Assembly (NCBI GenBank): GCA_002414665.1 | Contig: DIAF01000045.1 | Coordinates: 52,838 to 116,837, forward strand | Reading direction: 5' to 3' | Length of the DNA: 64,000 nt | Source of the DNA: Halieaceae bacterium UBA5085 | GTDB lineage: Bacteria > Pseudomonadota > Gammaproteobacteria > Pseudomonadales > Halieaceae | In this document: positions 16,954-25,133 of the stretch, in pieces | Layout of the letters: each line of letters opens with the position of its first letter | How positions within the stretch are numbered: position 1 is the stretch's first letter | The notes under the pieces: model-generated | What the model was told of the DNA's origin: nothing | Databases searched by the model: none | The model's input: only the letters and a program-made list of their open reading frames with translations | Translations under genes and position numbers: made by a program

Positions 16954-18764
16954 AACACACCTTCATACCGCGTCCCCTCGTCACGTCCAGTGCTTTGGCC
17001 CTGGTGCTCTCTGCCTGCGGTGGAGGCGGGGGTGGAGGCGATGGTCTCGTTGCAGTGAATCCGTCGCCTCCTACCGGTGGCGGTGGCATCGGGGGGTCGG
17101 GGCAGAGCACGACGAGTAGCGGGACCATCGACGGATTCGGCAGCATTTTTGTCAATGGCGTGCGCTATGAAACTGACGATGCGGAGGTCATCATTGATGG
17201 CCAGGTGTTGGATGACGATGCCTTGCGCCTCGGCATGGTGGTTCTCGTGACCGGTCAGGTGGACGACAGCAGCGCGACCGGGACGGCCGAACGTGTTGTA
17301 TATGACAATGAATTAAAAGGCCCAATATCCAGTATCGAACTGTCCGCCGATGGTGACGCCAAGCTGCTGACCATTCTCGGCATCAATGTCATCGTTGAAC
17401 GAGCTGGTACGGTGTTCGAAGACGTGACCTTTGACAGCGTGGACGTTGATGACTTCGTAGAAGTGTCCGGTTTCAGCGGCCGTGGCGACAGCTTGCGTGC
17501 GACGCGTCTCGAGCGGAAGGAACCTTTTGTCCCGGGGCAGTCTGTAGTTGAGATTCGCGGCCGCGTAGGCGTGGTCACGGGAAGCCAGTTCGCCTTTGGC
17601 GATGTCACCGTGGACTTCAGCACAGCGGCACTTGAGGACTTCGGCAGTGCCGTGATTACGGAGGGACAACTGGTTGAAGTCTACGGCACGCTTGCTGATG
17701 GCATCATCACTGCTACCCGTATTGAACTGGACGGCGGCGTTGCCAGCCGTTTCACCGAAGGCGCTACCATTCAGGTGCAGGGCGCTATCACAGGGTATCT
17801 GGACCCCACCAGCTTCCGTGTGGGCGGTGTTGACGTGGATGCGTCCAATGCGGTGCTGCAGCCCTCGGATCTGGTGCTTGCCAACGGCGCGGTGGTGCAA
17901 ATCAATGGTGTTTGGGAATCCGGCCGCTTGGTCGCGAACTCGGTGCAGTCCCGCCGCGGTCGTATCAAGGTCGAAGCCCCGGTCGGAACGGTTGATGCAG
18001 ATGCCGGAACCATCACGTTGCAACTCATACCCGGGACGGTGACTGTCAGCATCGATCCCGCAACACGCTTTGATGACGACACTGATCGCTCCAGCATTCT
18101 CCGCATCGGCGACCTTGTAGCCGGTGACTTTCTTGAGGTTGAAGCCTATCTCGATGGCAGTCGTCTGGTGGCGACGACTATCGATCGCGACGATGATGAC
18201 AATGAGCAGGAGTTGCAGGGTCCGGTGGATGCATTCGTCGCCGGCGAGAGTATTACGGTTCTCGGTCTGACCTACAGCACCGCCGGAGCCGAGTTTGAGG
18301 GGCGCGACGATGTTGACATCAGCGGCGATACGTTTTTTGCGAACGTGCAGGTTGGTGATCTGGTCAAAATCAGCGATGACAGCATTGCGGACGGCATTGC
18401 TGATGAAGTCGAGTTTGAAGATCGGGTCGCGCTGGCGGGTGAGCGAGAGTTCGCCTGCTTCGGGGACGACGATTCTGACGACGGTGATGAGACCGATGAT
18501 TCGAGTGAAGGTTGTGATGATTTCGACGATGACAACCCCCTGGCATCGGACGACGACCTTACAGACGACGATGACCTGACAGGGGACGACGACCTTACAG
18601 ACGACGATGACCTGACAGGGGACGACGACCTGACAGACGACGATGATCTGACGGGGGACGACGACCTTACAGACGACGATGATGACATCAATGACGATGA
18701 CGATAATGACATCAATGATGATGACGATGACGAAATTAATGATGATGAGCAGGAAGACGACTAA
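16950..18764 (+). CDS. DUF5666 repeat lipoprotein with Asp-rich tail
   Basis: 604 residues. The signal peptide ends in lipobox LSAC (Cys23) followed by a polyglycine linker, so it is an envelope lipoprotein. Six DUF5666-like beta-rich repeats begin near residues 58, 124, 203, 278, 344 and 423, each opening with a G-x-I/V-x pattern and containing a VxG-like strand. Cys503 and Cys522 could form a disulfide before the tail. Residues 533-604 are almost only Asp with Leu-Thr, Gly or Ile-Asn punctuation, encoded by 36-bp tandem repeats. The tail probably binds Ca2+ or another cation (inference). It is coupled to the DUF6502 gene. Function unknown. Confidence 0.85.
   Translation: MKHTFIPRPLVTSSALALVLSACGGGGGGGDGLVAVNPSPPTGGGGIGGSGQSTTSSGTIDGFGSIFVNGVRYETDDAEVIIDGQVLDDDALRLGMVVLVTGQVDDSSATGTAERVVYDNELKGPISSIELSADGDAKLLTILGINVIVERAGTVFEDVTFDSVDVDDFVEVSGFSGRGDSLRATRLERKEPFVPGQSVVEIRGRVGVVTGSQFAFGDVTVDFSTAALEDFGSAVITEGQLVEVYGTLADGIITATRIELDGGVASRFTEGATIQVQGAITGYLDPTSFRVGGVDVDASNAVLQPSDLVLANGAVVQINGVWESGRLVANSVQSRRGRIKVEAPVGTVDADAGTITLQLIPGTVTVSIDPATRFDDDTDRSSILRIGDLVAGDFLEVEAYLDGSRLVATTIDRDDDDNEQELQGPVDAFVAGESITVLGLTYSTAGAEFEGRDDVDISGDTFFANVQVGDLVKISDDSIADGIADEVEFEDRVALAGEREFACFGDDDSDDGDETDDSSEGCDDFDDDNPLASDDDLTDDDDLTGDDDLTDDDDLTGDDDLTDDDDLTGDDDLTDDDDDINDDDDNDINDDDDDEINDDEQEDD
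18549..18693 (+). repeat. 36-bp in-frame tandem repeat encoding a 12-residue Asp-rich unit
   Basis: Three near-identical 36-bp units begin at 18549, 18585 and 18621, with a fourth partial one from 18657. Each encodes DDDLTDDDDLTG. Differences are few and mostly synonymous (CTT or CTG, GAC or GAT), indicating recent duplication. Copy number may vary between strains. Confidence 0.85.
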
Positions 18765-18790
18765 GGGTAGGACCTTCGACCGTTAGTATT

Positions 18791-18824
18791 GGGGGGGGTT
18801 ACTCTGCTGAGGCCCCCCCTTTTT
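18791..18824 (+). terminator. Rho-independent terminator of the DUF5666 operon, inside the sufE 3' end
   Basis: A G8 run (18791-18798) pairs with C7 (18813-18819) across a short loop and is followed by TTTTT (18820-18824), 26 bases after the DUF5666 stop. Most of the hairpin is also the last codons of the convergent sufE gene, encoding its Lys-Gly-Gly-Ala-Ser-Ala-Glu end. Confidence 0.75.
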
Positions 18825-19257
18825 CATGCGCCGCTATCTGCCGTATTCTGGCGACCATTGCCCGCAGCCCGTTGCCCCGCGTGGGAGACAGGTGACGCAA
18901 CAGGTCAAGCTGCTCAAAATAAGCGTCGATGTCGAAGGCCTGCACTTCCTCGGGTGTCTTGTTGTTGTAGGCTGCAAGCACGACACCGAGCAGGCCCTTG
19001 ACGATAAATGCGTCACTGTCTACTGACAGCTGCAGGCGACCCTGCTCCAGCTGTGCATCGATCCACACCTGGCTCTGGCAGCCACGGATCTTGTGATCCT
19101 CGGTGCGTAGCTCTGGCGGCATGTCCGGGAGTTCACGGCCCAGGTCGATGATGTATTTGTAGCGGTCTTCCCAGTCGTCAAAAAACGCGAGAGTGTCTAT
19201 GATGTCGTCGCTGGTGATGCGGTGGCCAAACGGATTGGCGGGCGCCGGGTCTGGCAC
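18799..19257 (-). CDS. sufE: Cysteine desulfuration protein SufE
   Basis: Sulfur acceptor for the cysteine desulfurase SufS: it takes persulfide sulfur on Cys60 (in KIRGCQSQVW) and passes it to SufB. At 152 residues it has the normal SufE length. It is the last gene of the suf operon, 12 bases after sufT, and its 3' end is shared with the convergent terminator. SufE rather than SufU agrees with the proteobacterial SufS type encoded upstream. Confidence 0.95.
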   Translation of the reverse strand: MPDPAPANPFGHRITSDDIIDTLAFFDDWEDRYKYIIDLGRELPDMPPELRTEDHKIRGCQSQVWIDAQLEQGRLQLSVDSDAFIVKGLLGVVLAAYNNKTPEEVQAFDIDAYFEQLDLLRHLSPTRGNGLRAMVARIRQIAAHEKGGASAE

Positions 19258-19269
19258 GGTGGAGTCTCC

Positions 19270-19812
19270 CTAGTAAAACATGCCGGTTTCGAGCTGGGCT
19301 TCCTCAGACATCATGTCGCGGCTCCAGGGCGGGTCGAAGACCAGATCTACATCGACGCTTTTGACATGCGGCACCTGTGACACGCGATACTTGACGTCCC
19401 CCACCAGCACCGGGCCCATGCCGCAGCCCGGCGCTGTCAGTGTCATGCTGATTGCGACACGGCCGCTGTCCTGGTCGATTTCGACGCTGTAGATCAGCCC
19501 CAGGTTGACCAGGTCGACTGGTACCTCGGGATCATACACGGTGCCCAGAGCCTCCCACACCTGCGCCTCGTCAATGCGGCCGTCTGCCGGCGGTGTGAAG
19601 TCCAGTCGCTGCGGTGTCAGCCCGAGCGCATCGGCATCGGTGCCGTCTACACGCACCATATTGCCGTTGTGAATGACCGTGTAGTTGCCACCCAGTGCCT
19701 GGGTCAGCGTCACGAACGTGTGCGCCGGGATGGTCACCGGGTCGCCAACGGGTACCAGCCTGCCCGGGCAGTCGCGCTGGGTGGTCAACAGTGTTCTTTC
19801 CTGGGCGCTCAT
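19270..19812 (-). CDS. sufT: SufT, Fe-S assembly protein with MIP18/DUF59 domain
   Basis: 180 residues. The N-terminal third is a SufT-specific extension. The DUF59 domain follows, with DPEVPVDLVNLGLIYSV at 94-110 and the conserved Cys130 in APGCGMGP. SufT proteins act in late maturation or transfer of Fe-S clusters. It is located between sufA and sufE with gaps of 14 and 12 bases, which matches the sufBCDSA-sufT-sufE order seen in several gammaproteobacteria. Confidence 0.92.
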   Translation of the reverse strand: MSAQERTLLTTQRDCPGRLVPVGDPVTIPAHTFVTLTQALGGNYTVIHNGNMVRVDGTDADALGLTPQRLDFTPPADGRIDEAQVWEALGTVYDPEVPVDLVNLGLIYSVEIDQDSGRVAISMTLTAPGCGMGPVLVGDVKYRVSQVPHVKSVDVDLVFDPPWSRDMMSEEAQLETGMFY

Positions 19813-19826
19813 TCGGACTCCACTGA

Positions 19827-20183
19827 TCAGCTGATGCTGAAGCTTTCGCCGCAGCCGCAGGCAGCAGTGACGTTCGGGTTGTGGAACTTGATGGTACGGT
19901 TGAGACCTTCCTTTTCGAAATCCAGCCGGGTGCCCTGTAAAACAGGCAGCGAGGCGCGGTCTACGAAAATCGCCAGCTCCGCGTCCGGATGCAGGGCGAG
20001 GTCCCCCTCCTGGCCGCTGTCCACTTCGTCCATGACGTACATGAAGCCGGTGCAGCCACTCTCCCGGACGCTGATGCGCAGCGCTCGCTTGCCCGACTGG
20101 CCAAGCTGTTTCTTCAGGTAGGCAGCCGCTGCCGGCGTTACCTGCAGGGCATCGGTGTTCACGTCAAACGTTTCAACGCTCAT
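19827..20183 (-). CDS. sufA: SufA-type A-type Fe-S carrier (HesB/IscA family)
   Basis: Fe-S carrier of 118 residues that takes clusters from SufBCD to apo-enzymes. The three ligand cysteines are present: Cys44 (ESGCTGF) and Cys109, Cys111 (CGCGESF). I set the start at ATG 20183, which gives MSVETFDVNTDALQVTPAAA. The frame extends upstream, but that part overlaps sufS antisense-free coding and lacks family similarity. It starts 10 bases after sufS. Could equally be called an IscA/ErpA-like protein; the operon decides for SufA. Confidence 0.92.
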   Translation of the reverse strand: MSVETFDVNTDALQVTPAAAAYLKKQLGQSGKRALRISVRESGCTGFMYVMDEVDSGQEGDLALHPDAELAIFVDRASLPVLQGTRLDFEKEGLNRTIKFHNPNVTAACGCGESFSIS

Positions 20184-20193
20184 AAATAACCTT

Positions 20194-21441
20194 CTAGCCA
20201 AAGAGCCGTTTTGCCTTGTGGATACCGGCGAACAGTCGCTCGACATCATCCGCGGTATTGTACAGTGAATAGGATGCGCGCACCGTTCCCGGCAGCTCAT
20301 AATGAGCCATCAGCGGCTGCGTGCAGTGGTGGCCGGTACGCACGGCGATACCCTGTTCATCCAGCAGCATCCCGAGGTCGGAGGGATGCACACCCTCGAG
20401 TACGAAGCTGAAGATGCCAACGGCGTGTGCAGGGCAGCCGATGCGGCGCAGACCGTCCACTTGCGCGGCGAGTGCGACCGATTGGGTCAGCAGGCTCACC
20501 TCGTGCGCTGCAGCGGCCTCGATATCAATGTCCGCGAGATAATGGATGGCGGCGGCCATACCTATCGCGCCGGCAATATTGGGCGTGCCCGCCTCGAACT
20601 TGAAGGGCAGGGTGTTCCAGGTGTTGCCGCTGAAACTGACGGTTTCTATCATCTCGCCGCCTCCGAGGAAGGGCGGCATATCTTCCAGCAGGGCCTCCCG
20701 ACCCCAAAGCACGCCGATGCCCGTAGGGCCAAACAGCTTGTGCGCCGAGAAGACATAGAAATCGCAGCCGATGGCTTGCACGTCCACCGCCATGTGCGCA
20801 ACCGCCTGGGCCCCGTCTACCAGGATTTTCGCCCCGGCGGCGTGGGCCATGCGGCTGATCTCCGTCACCGGGTTGACGGTGCCCAGTGCATTGGAGACGT
20901 GGTTGACCGCAACCAGTTTGACGCGCTCATCCAGCAGGCCTGCAAGTGCCTGCAGGTCGATATCGCCCGCCTCGGTGATGGGAATGGGCACCACTTCGGC
21001 GCCGGTGGCAGCCGCTGCCAGCTGCCAGGGTACGATGTTCGAGTGGTGTTCGAGGTAGGAAACCAGGATACGGTCACCGCCGCGCAGCTGGCTGCGCCCC
21101 CAACTGTAGGCAACCAGGTTGATCGCCTCGGTCGCGCCGCGCGTCCAGACTACCTGGTGGCTGCCGGGACTGTTGATAAAGCGGGCCACCGTTTCGCGCG
21201 CGCCTTCGAAGGCCATTGTGGCGCGGTCGCTGAGGGTATGTACACCGCGGTGTACATTGGCGTTGTCGTGGCGGTAGTAGTCGCTAATCGCCTGGATCAC
21301 CGCTTCGGGTTTTTGCGTGGTCGCTGCGTTGTCGAGGTAGACCAGTGGGGCACCATTCACGGACTGCTGCAGGATCGGAAAGTCCTGGCGCAGTGCCTCG
21401 GGATTGAAGTTGACCGGCGTGACCGTGGCAGGAGAGCTCAC
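20194..21441 (-). CDS. sufS: Cysteine desulfurase SufS
   Basis: PLP enzyme (class V aminotransferase fold, group II desulfurase) of 415 residues that releases sulfur from cysteine as a persulfide. The PLP lysine is Lys235 in FSAHKLFGP and the catalytic Cys373 lies in RTGHHCTQPLM. His133-type and other PLP contacts (EHHSNIVPW) are visible. The start overlaps the sufD stop (ATGA). SufE, encoded three genes downstream, is the expected partner. Confidence 0.97.
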   Translation of the reverse strand: MSSPATVTPVNFNPEALRQDFPILQQSVNGAPLVYLDNAATTQKPEAVIQAISDYYRHDNANVHRGVHTLSDRATMAFEGARETVARFINSPGSHQVVWTRGATEAINLVAYSWGRSQLRGGDRILVSYLEHHSNIVPWQLAAAATGAEVVPIPITEAGDIDLQALAGLLDERVKLVAVNHVSNALGTVNPVTEISRMAHAAGAKILVDGAQAVAHMAVDVQAIGCDFYVFSAHKLFGPTGIGVLWGREALLEDMPPFLGGGEMIETVSFSGNTWNTLPFKFEAGTPNIAGAIGMAAAIHYLADIDIEAAAAHEVSLLTQSVALAAQVDGLRRIGCPAHAVGIFSFVLEGVHPSDLGMLLDEQGIAVRTGHHCTQPLMAHYELPGTVRASYSLYNTADDVERLFAGIHKAKRLFG

Positions 21442-22742
21442 AGGATATGCCTCGTCAGGCGTGAATCCCGTGCAAAGCGTCGGGCCAGCAGGGGTTTCAG
21501 GAAGGCCTGCAGTTCGGCCTGTTCCACTGCCTCCACCAGTTCATTGATAAAGCCGTAGCTGAGCATCACCTCGGCTTCATCGCGTGGCACGCCCCGGGTG
21601 CGCAGATAGTGCAGCGTTAGCGGGTCCAACTGGGCCACAGTGGCGCCGTGGGCGCACTGTACGTCGTCGGCATAGATCTCCAGCTCTGGCTTGGTGTTGA
21701 TCTCTGCCTTGTTGCTGGTGAGGAGGTTTTTGTTGCTCAACTCGGCGCGCGTTTTCTGCGCCTGGGGATGGATGTGAATTCGCCCATTGAACACGGCGCT
21801 GGCCTCATCGGCGATAATGCCGCGGAAGCGCTCCCGACTGGTGCAGTGGGGCACAGCGTGTTCGATGCAGGTGTGGTAATCCACCGTTTCGGTGCCGCGA
21901 GGGAGGTAAAGGCCGTCCAGGGAACAATGTGCCCCGGCCCCTTGATGATTGACTACCAGGTCAATGCGTTTCAGCGCGCTGCCCAATGCGAGGTGGAAAC
22001 CATTCAGCGTGCTGTCCGCCTCCTGACGGGCGTGTACACCGCCGATATGTACCACGTCGCCCTGTTCAAGGTGCAAACGGTAATGATTAAGCTGCGCCCC
22101 GCGGCCGATCAGCAGCTCGGTGAGTCCATTGGTGAAGGCGGTACCACCCGTGGCTGTATTGGCGAAGGACTCCACAAGCGTGGCGCCACTGTTTTCCCCA
22201 AGGCTGACCAGCAGACGCTGGGTCACACTGATGGACTCGTTCTGCCCCGTTGTCAGCCAGGCGATGTGCACGGGTGTCTCGATGCGGGTATTGGCCGCTA
22301 CATCCATGAACACGCCATCGGTGAGCGTGGCGTCATTCAACGGCGCAAAAACGTGACGCCCCGGCAAGATCGCGCTGCCCAGGGCTGCGGCAATGCGTTC
22401 GGCCTGGTCGCGGGTCGCGTCAGCAAAGCGCACCAGCCTCAAACCGGCGGGTAGCTCCGTGGTGGACAGGTCTGCCCGATAGTGGCCGTCAGTGAACACC
22501 AGCGTGGGCCCCGACAGTTTTGGCAATGGCACGTCCCCAAGCGGTGAACCCGCCGCCTGTGTGGGCGCTGCGCTGAAGGTTTTTTGCAGCGCCTGCAGGC
22601 TGGTGTATTTCCAGGCCTCCGTCTTGCGCGTCGGCATTGACGTGTTGCTCCACGCTTCACGACCGCGCGCCTGTAGTGGCTCCAGCCAGGGTGGAGCCGA
22701 GCGCGAGGCAGCCGCCAGTGCCTGCTGCATGAAGTCATTCAT
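21438..22742 (-). CDS. sufD: SufD, Fe-S cluster scaffold subunit
   Basis: 434-residue subunit of the SufBC2D scaffold. The C-terminal beta-helix core has HGATVAQLDPLTLHYLRTRGVP, with the conserved His region used at the SufB-SufD interface. The N-terminal helical part (APPWLEPLQARGREAW) is typical. It overlaps sufC by one base (TGATG) and sufS by four, so it is strongly coupled. Confidence 0.96.
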   Translation of the reverse strand: MNDFMQQALAAASRSAPPWLEPLQARGREAWSNTSMPTRKTEAWKYTSLQALQKTFSAAPTQAAGSPLGDVPLPKLSGPTLVFTDGHYRADLSTTELPAGLRLVRFADATRDQAERIAAALGSAILPGRHVFAPLNDATLTDGVFMDVAANTRIETPVHIAWLTTGQNESISVTQRLLVSLGENSGATLVESFANTATGGTAFTNGLTELLIGRGAQLNHYRLHLEQGDVVHIGGVHARQEADSTLNGFHLALGSALKRIDLVVNHQGAGAHCSLDGLYLPRGTETVDYHTCIEHAVPHCTSRERFRGIIADEASAVFNGRIHIHPQAQKTRAELSNKNLLTSNKAEINTKPELEIYADDVQCAHGATVAQLDPLTLHYLRTRGVPRDEAEVMLSYGFINELVEAVEQAELQAFLKPLLARRFARDSRLTRHIL

Positions 22743-23488
22743 CAGGCGACATCCTCCAGCCAGGCGTAGCCGCGTTCCTCGAGTTCCAGTGCCAGCGAAT
22801 GATCGCCGGATTTGACGATACGACCGCCGGAGAGCACGTGCACCCGATCTGGTTTGATGAAATTGAGCAGGCGCTGGTAGTGCGTCACCAGAATGAAACT
22901 GCGGTCGGGGCTGCGCATGGCATTGATGCCATCGGCGACCACCTGCAGCGCGTCGATATCCAGCCCGCTGTCGGTTTCGTCCATGATGCAGAGCTTCGGC
23001 GCCAGTAGCATCATCTGCATCAGCTCGTTGCGTTTCTTTTCGCCGCCGGAGAAGCCTTCATTGACACCTCGCTTCAGGAATGCCTGGTCCAGGTTCACTG
23101 CCTTGCAGGCCTCGCGGGCCTGCTTCATGAAGGACACACTGTCCAGCGCCGGCTCATTGCGGTGTTCACGCACGGCATCCACAGAGGCCTTGAGGAATTC
23201 CATGTTGCTGACGCCTGGAATCTCCACCGGGTACTGATAGGCGAGGAACAGGCCGAGGTGCGCGCGCTCCTCTGTGTCGAGTGTTAACAGATCCTGCCCC
23301 AGCAGTTGTGCGCTGCCCGCGGTCACCGTGTAGCCGGGTCGACCCGCCAGCACGTGGCCCAGAGTGCTCTTGCCCGATCCATTGGGCCCCATGATTGCAT
23401 GGACTTCACCCGCGCCAACGGCGAGGTCGAGCCCTTTCAGAATGGCTTTGTTCTCTACACTGGCGTGCAGGTTGTCGATCTTCAACAT
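22742..23488 (-). CDS. sufC: SufC, ATPase of the Fe-S scaffold
   Basis: Cytosolic ABC-type ATPase of 248 residues that drives conformational change in SufBC2D. Walker A GPNGSGKS is at 34-41, the signature FSGGEKKR lies in the middle, and Walker B is LCIMDETDSGLD, with the SufC-specific ETDSGLDID. It begins 50 bases after sufB and overlaps sufD by one base. Confidence 0.97.
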   Translation of the reverse strand: MLKIDNLHASVENKAILKGLDLAVGAGEVHAIMGPNGSGKSTLGHVLAGRPGYTVTAGSAQLLGQDLLTLDTEERAHLGLFLAYQYPVEIPGVSNMEFLKASVDAVREHRNEPALDSVSFMKQAREACKAVNLDQAFLKRGVNEGFSGGEKKRNELMQMMLLAPKLCIMDETDSGLDIDALQVVADGINAMRSPDRSFILVTHYQRLLNFIKPDRVHVLSGGRIVKSGDHSLALELEERGYAWLEDVA

Positions 23489-23538
23489 GGTTTTCTTGCT
23501 CCGAAGTGCGGCACCGGCGCCGCACGCTAGTCATGGGT

Positions 23539-24984
23539 TTAACCGACAGAACCTTCGAGGCTCACTTCCAGCAGCTTGCCTGCTTCCATGGCGAACTCCA
23601 TGGGCAGCTCCCTGAAGACTTCCTTGCAGAAGCCATTGACGATCATGGAGACCGCCTTTTCTGCGTCGAGGCCTCGCTGCTGGCACAGGTATAGCTGGTC
23701 ATCGCTCACCTTGGACGTCGTTGCCTCGTGTTCAATGACGGCCGAGGGGTTGCGGCTTTCGATGTAGGGAAAGGTATGCGCCGCACAACGATCACCAATC
23801 AGCAGCGAGTCGCACTGGGTGTAATTGCGCGCACCCTCCGCTCGCGGGCTCATGCGTACCAGCCCTCGATAGGCGTTGGAACTCTTGCCCGCTGATATGC
23901 CCTTGGAGATGATGGTTGAGCGCGTATTCTTGCCCAGGTGAATCATCTTTGTGCCCGTGTCGGCCTGTTGAGCATTGTTGGTCAGGGCCACTGAGTAAAA
24001 CTCCCCGACGCTGTTGTCACCGCGCAGTATGCAACTGGGGTACTTCCAGGTGATCGCCGAACCGGTTTCTACCTGCGTCCAGGATATCTTCGAGTCGCGG
24101 TGCGCCACGCCGCGTTTGGTCACGAAGTTGTAGATGCCGCCTTTGCCTTCAGCGTCCCCCGGGTACCAGTTCTGCACAGTGGAGTATTTGATCTCCGCGC
24201 CGTCCAGCGCCACCAGCTCAACCACGGCAGCGTGTAGCTGGTTCTCGTCACGCATGGGAGCGGTGCAACCCTCGAGGTAGCTGACGTGACTGCCTTCGTC
24301 GGCAACGATCAGCGTGCGCTCAAACTGGCCGGTGTTGGCTTCGTTGATGCGGAAATAGGTAGACAGTTCCATTGGGCAGCGCACACCCTTGGGGATGTAG
24401 ACGAAGGAACCATCACTGAACACTGCGCTGTTGAGCGCCGCATAGAAGTTGTCCTTGCGCGGCACAACACTGCCCAGATACTTTTTGATGAGCTCGGGGT
24501 AGTCGTGAACAGCCTCCGATATCGAACAAAATATGACGCCCGCCTCCCAGAGTTTTTCGCGGAAGGTTGTCGTGACGGATACCGAGTCGAATACCGCATC
24601 TACGGCGACACCTGCGAGGGCAGCTTGCTCGTGCAATGGGATTCCCAGCTTGTTGTAGGTCTCGATGAGCTGGGGATCGACCTCGTCCAGACTCTGGGGC
24701 CGGTCTTTCATCGCCTTGGGCGAAGAAAAATAGGAGATTTCGTTGAACTTGACCGGCGGATAGTTGACGTGGGCCCAGGCCGGCTCCGCCATCTGCAGCC
24801 AGTCGCGATAGGCTTGAAGTCTCCATTCAAGCAACCACTCAGGCTCGTTCTTGCGACCGGAAATGAAGCGGATGGTGTCTTCGTTCAGCCCCGGCGGCAG
24901 CGTGTCCGACTCGATGTCGGTGGTGAAGCCCGCAGCATATTCCTTGCGTATGGCGTGTTCGATGTGTTCCTGCGACATAATCAA
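23539..24984 (-). CDS. sufB: SufB, Fe-S cluster scaffold subunit
   Basis: First gene of the suf operon, 481 residues, normal for SufB. It builds clusters with SufC and SufD, receiving sulfur from SufE. Conserved elements are VPRKDNFYAALNSAVFSDGS, KGVRCPMELSTYFRIN, and the C-terminal YTQCDSLLIGD segment with a candidate cluster Cys. The start may be ATG 24984 or 24978. An IscR-like operator and promoter lie about 100 bases upstream. Confidence 0.96.
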   Translation of the reverse strand: MIMSQEHIEHAIRKEYAAGFTTDIESDTLPPGLNEDTIRFISGRKNEPEWLLEWRLQAYRDWLQMAEPAWAHVNYPPVKFNEISYFSSPKAMKDRPQSLDEVDPQLIETYNKLGIPLHEQAALAGVAVDAVFDSVSVTTTFREKLWEAGVIFCSISEAVHDYPELIKKYLGSVVPRKDNFYAALNSAVFSDGSFVYIPKGVRCPMELSTYFRINEANTGQFERTLIVADEGSHVSYLEGCTAPMRDENQLHAAVVELVALDGAEIKYSTVQNWYPGDAEGKGGIYNFVTKRGVAHRDSKISWTQVETGSAITWKYPSCILRGDNSVGEFYSVALTNNAQQADTGTKMIHLGKNTRSTIISKGISAGKSSNAYRGLVRMSPRAEGARNYTQCDSLLIGDRCAAHTFPYIESRNPSAVIEHEATTSKVSDDQLYLCQQRGLDAEKAVSMIVNGFCKEVFRELPMEFAMEAGKLLEVSLEGSVG

Positions 24985-25084
24985 TGACCTGTGCTGGCGC
25001 GCGTGACAGTGGTGGCTCGTGGTTCCGTGTATTTTCGCACGCGCTGCACCCCGATGGCGACACGCTCAACCAGGATGCCGGTGA

Positions 25085-25109
25085 ATACCTGAGTATTTTA
25101 GTCGACTAT
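25085..25109. promoter_or_regulatory. IscR type 1-like operator at the suf operon
   Basis: A 25-bp element with half-sites ATACCTGAGT and AGTCGACTAT around TTTT-rich centre. By my alignment it matches 24 of 25 positions of the E. coli type 1 IscR consensus; the only difference is G for C at position 9. Type 1 sites bind [2Fe-2S]-IscR. It overlaps the -10 region of the suf promoter, so repression under iron-sulfur sufficiency is expected. No iscR gene is in the window. Confidence 0.75.
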
Positions 25110-25123
25110 TGCCCCGGGTGCAA
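25095..25123 (-). promoter_or_regulatory. suf operon promoter
   Basis: On the minus strand TTGCAC (25118-25123) and TAAAAT (25095-25100, 5 of 6) are 17 bases apart. The predicted start near 25088 leaves a leader of about 100 bases before sufB. The -10 box is inside the IscR-like operator. Confidence 0.6.
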
Positions 25124-25133
25124 CGCGTGCCCG

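Noticed and set aside
18549..18693. CRISPR-like regular repeat
   Set aside because: Units are contiguous with no spacers and are in-frame codons of the Asp tail.
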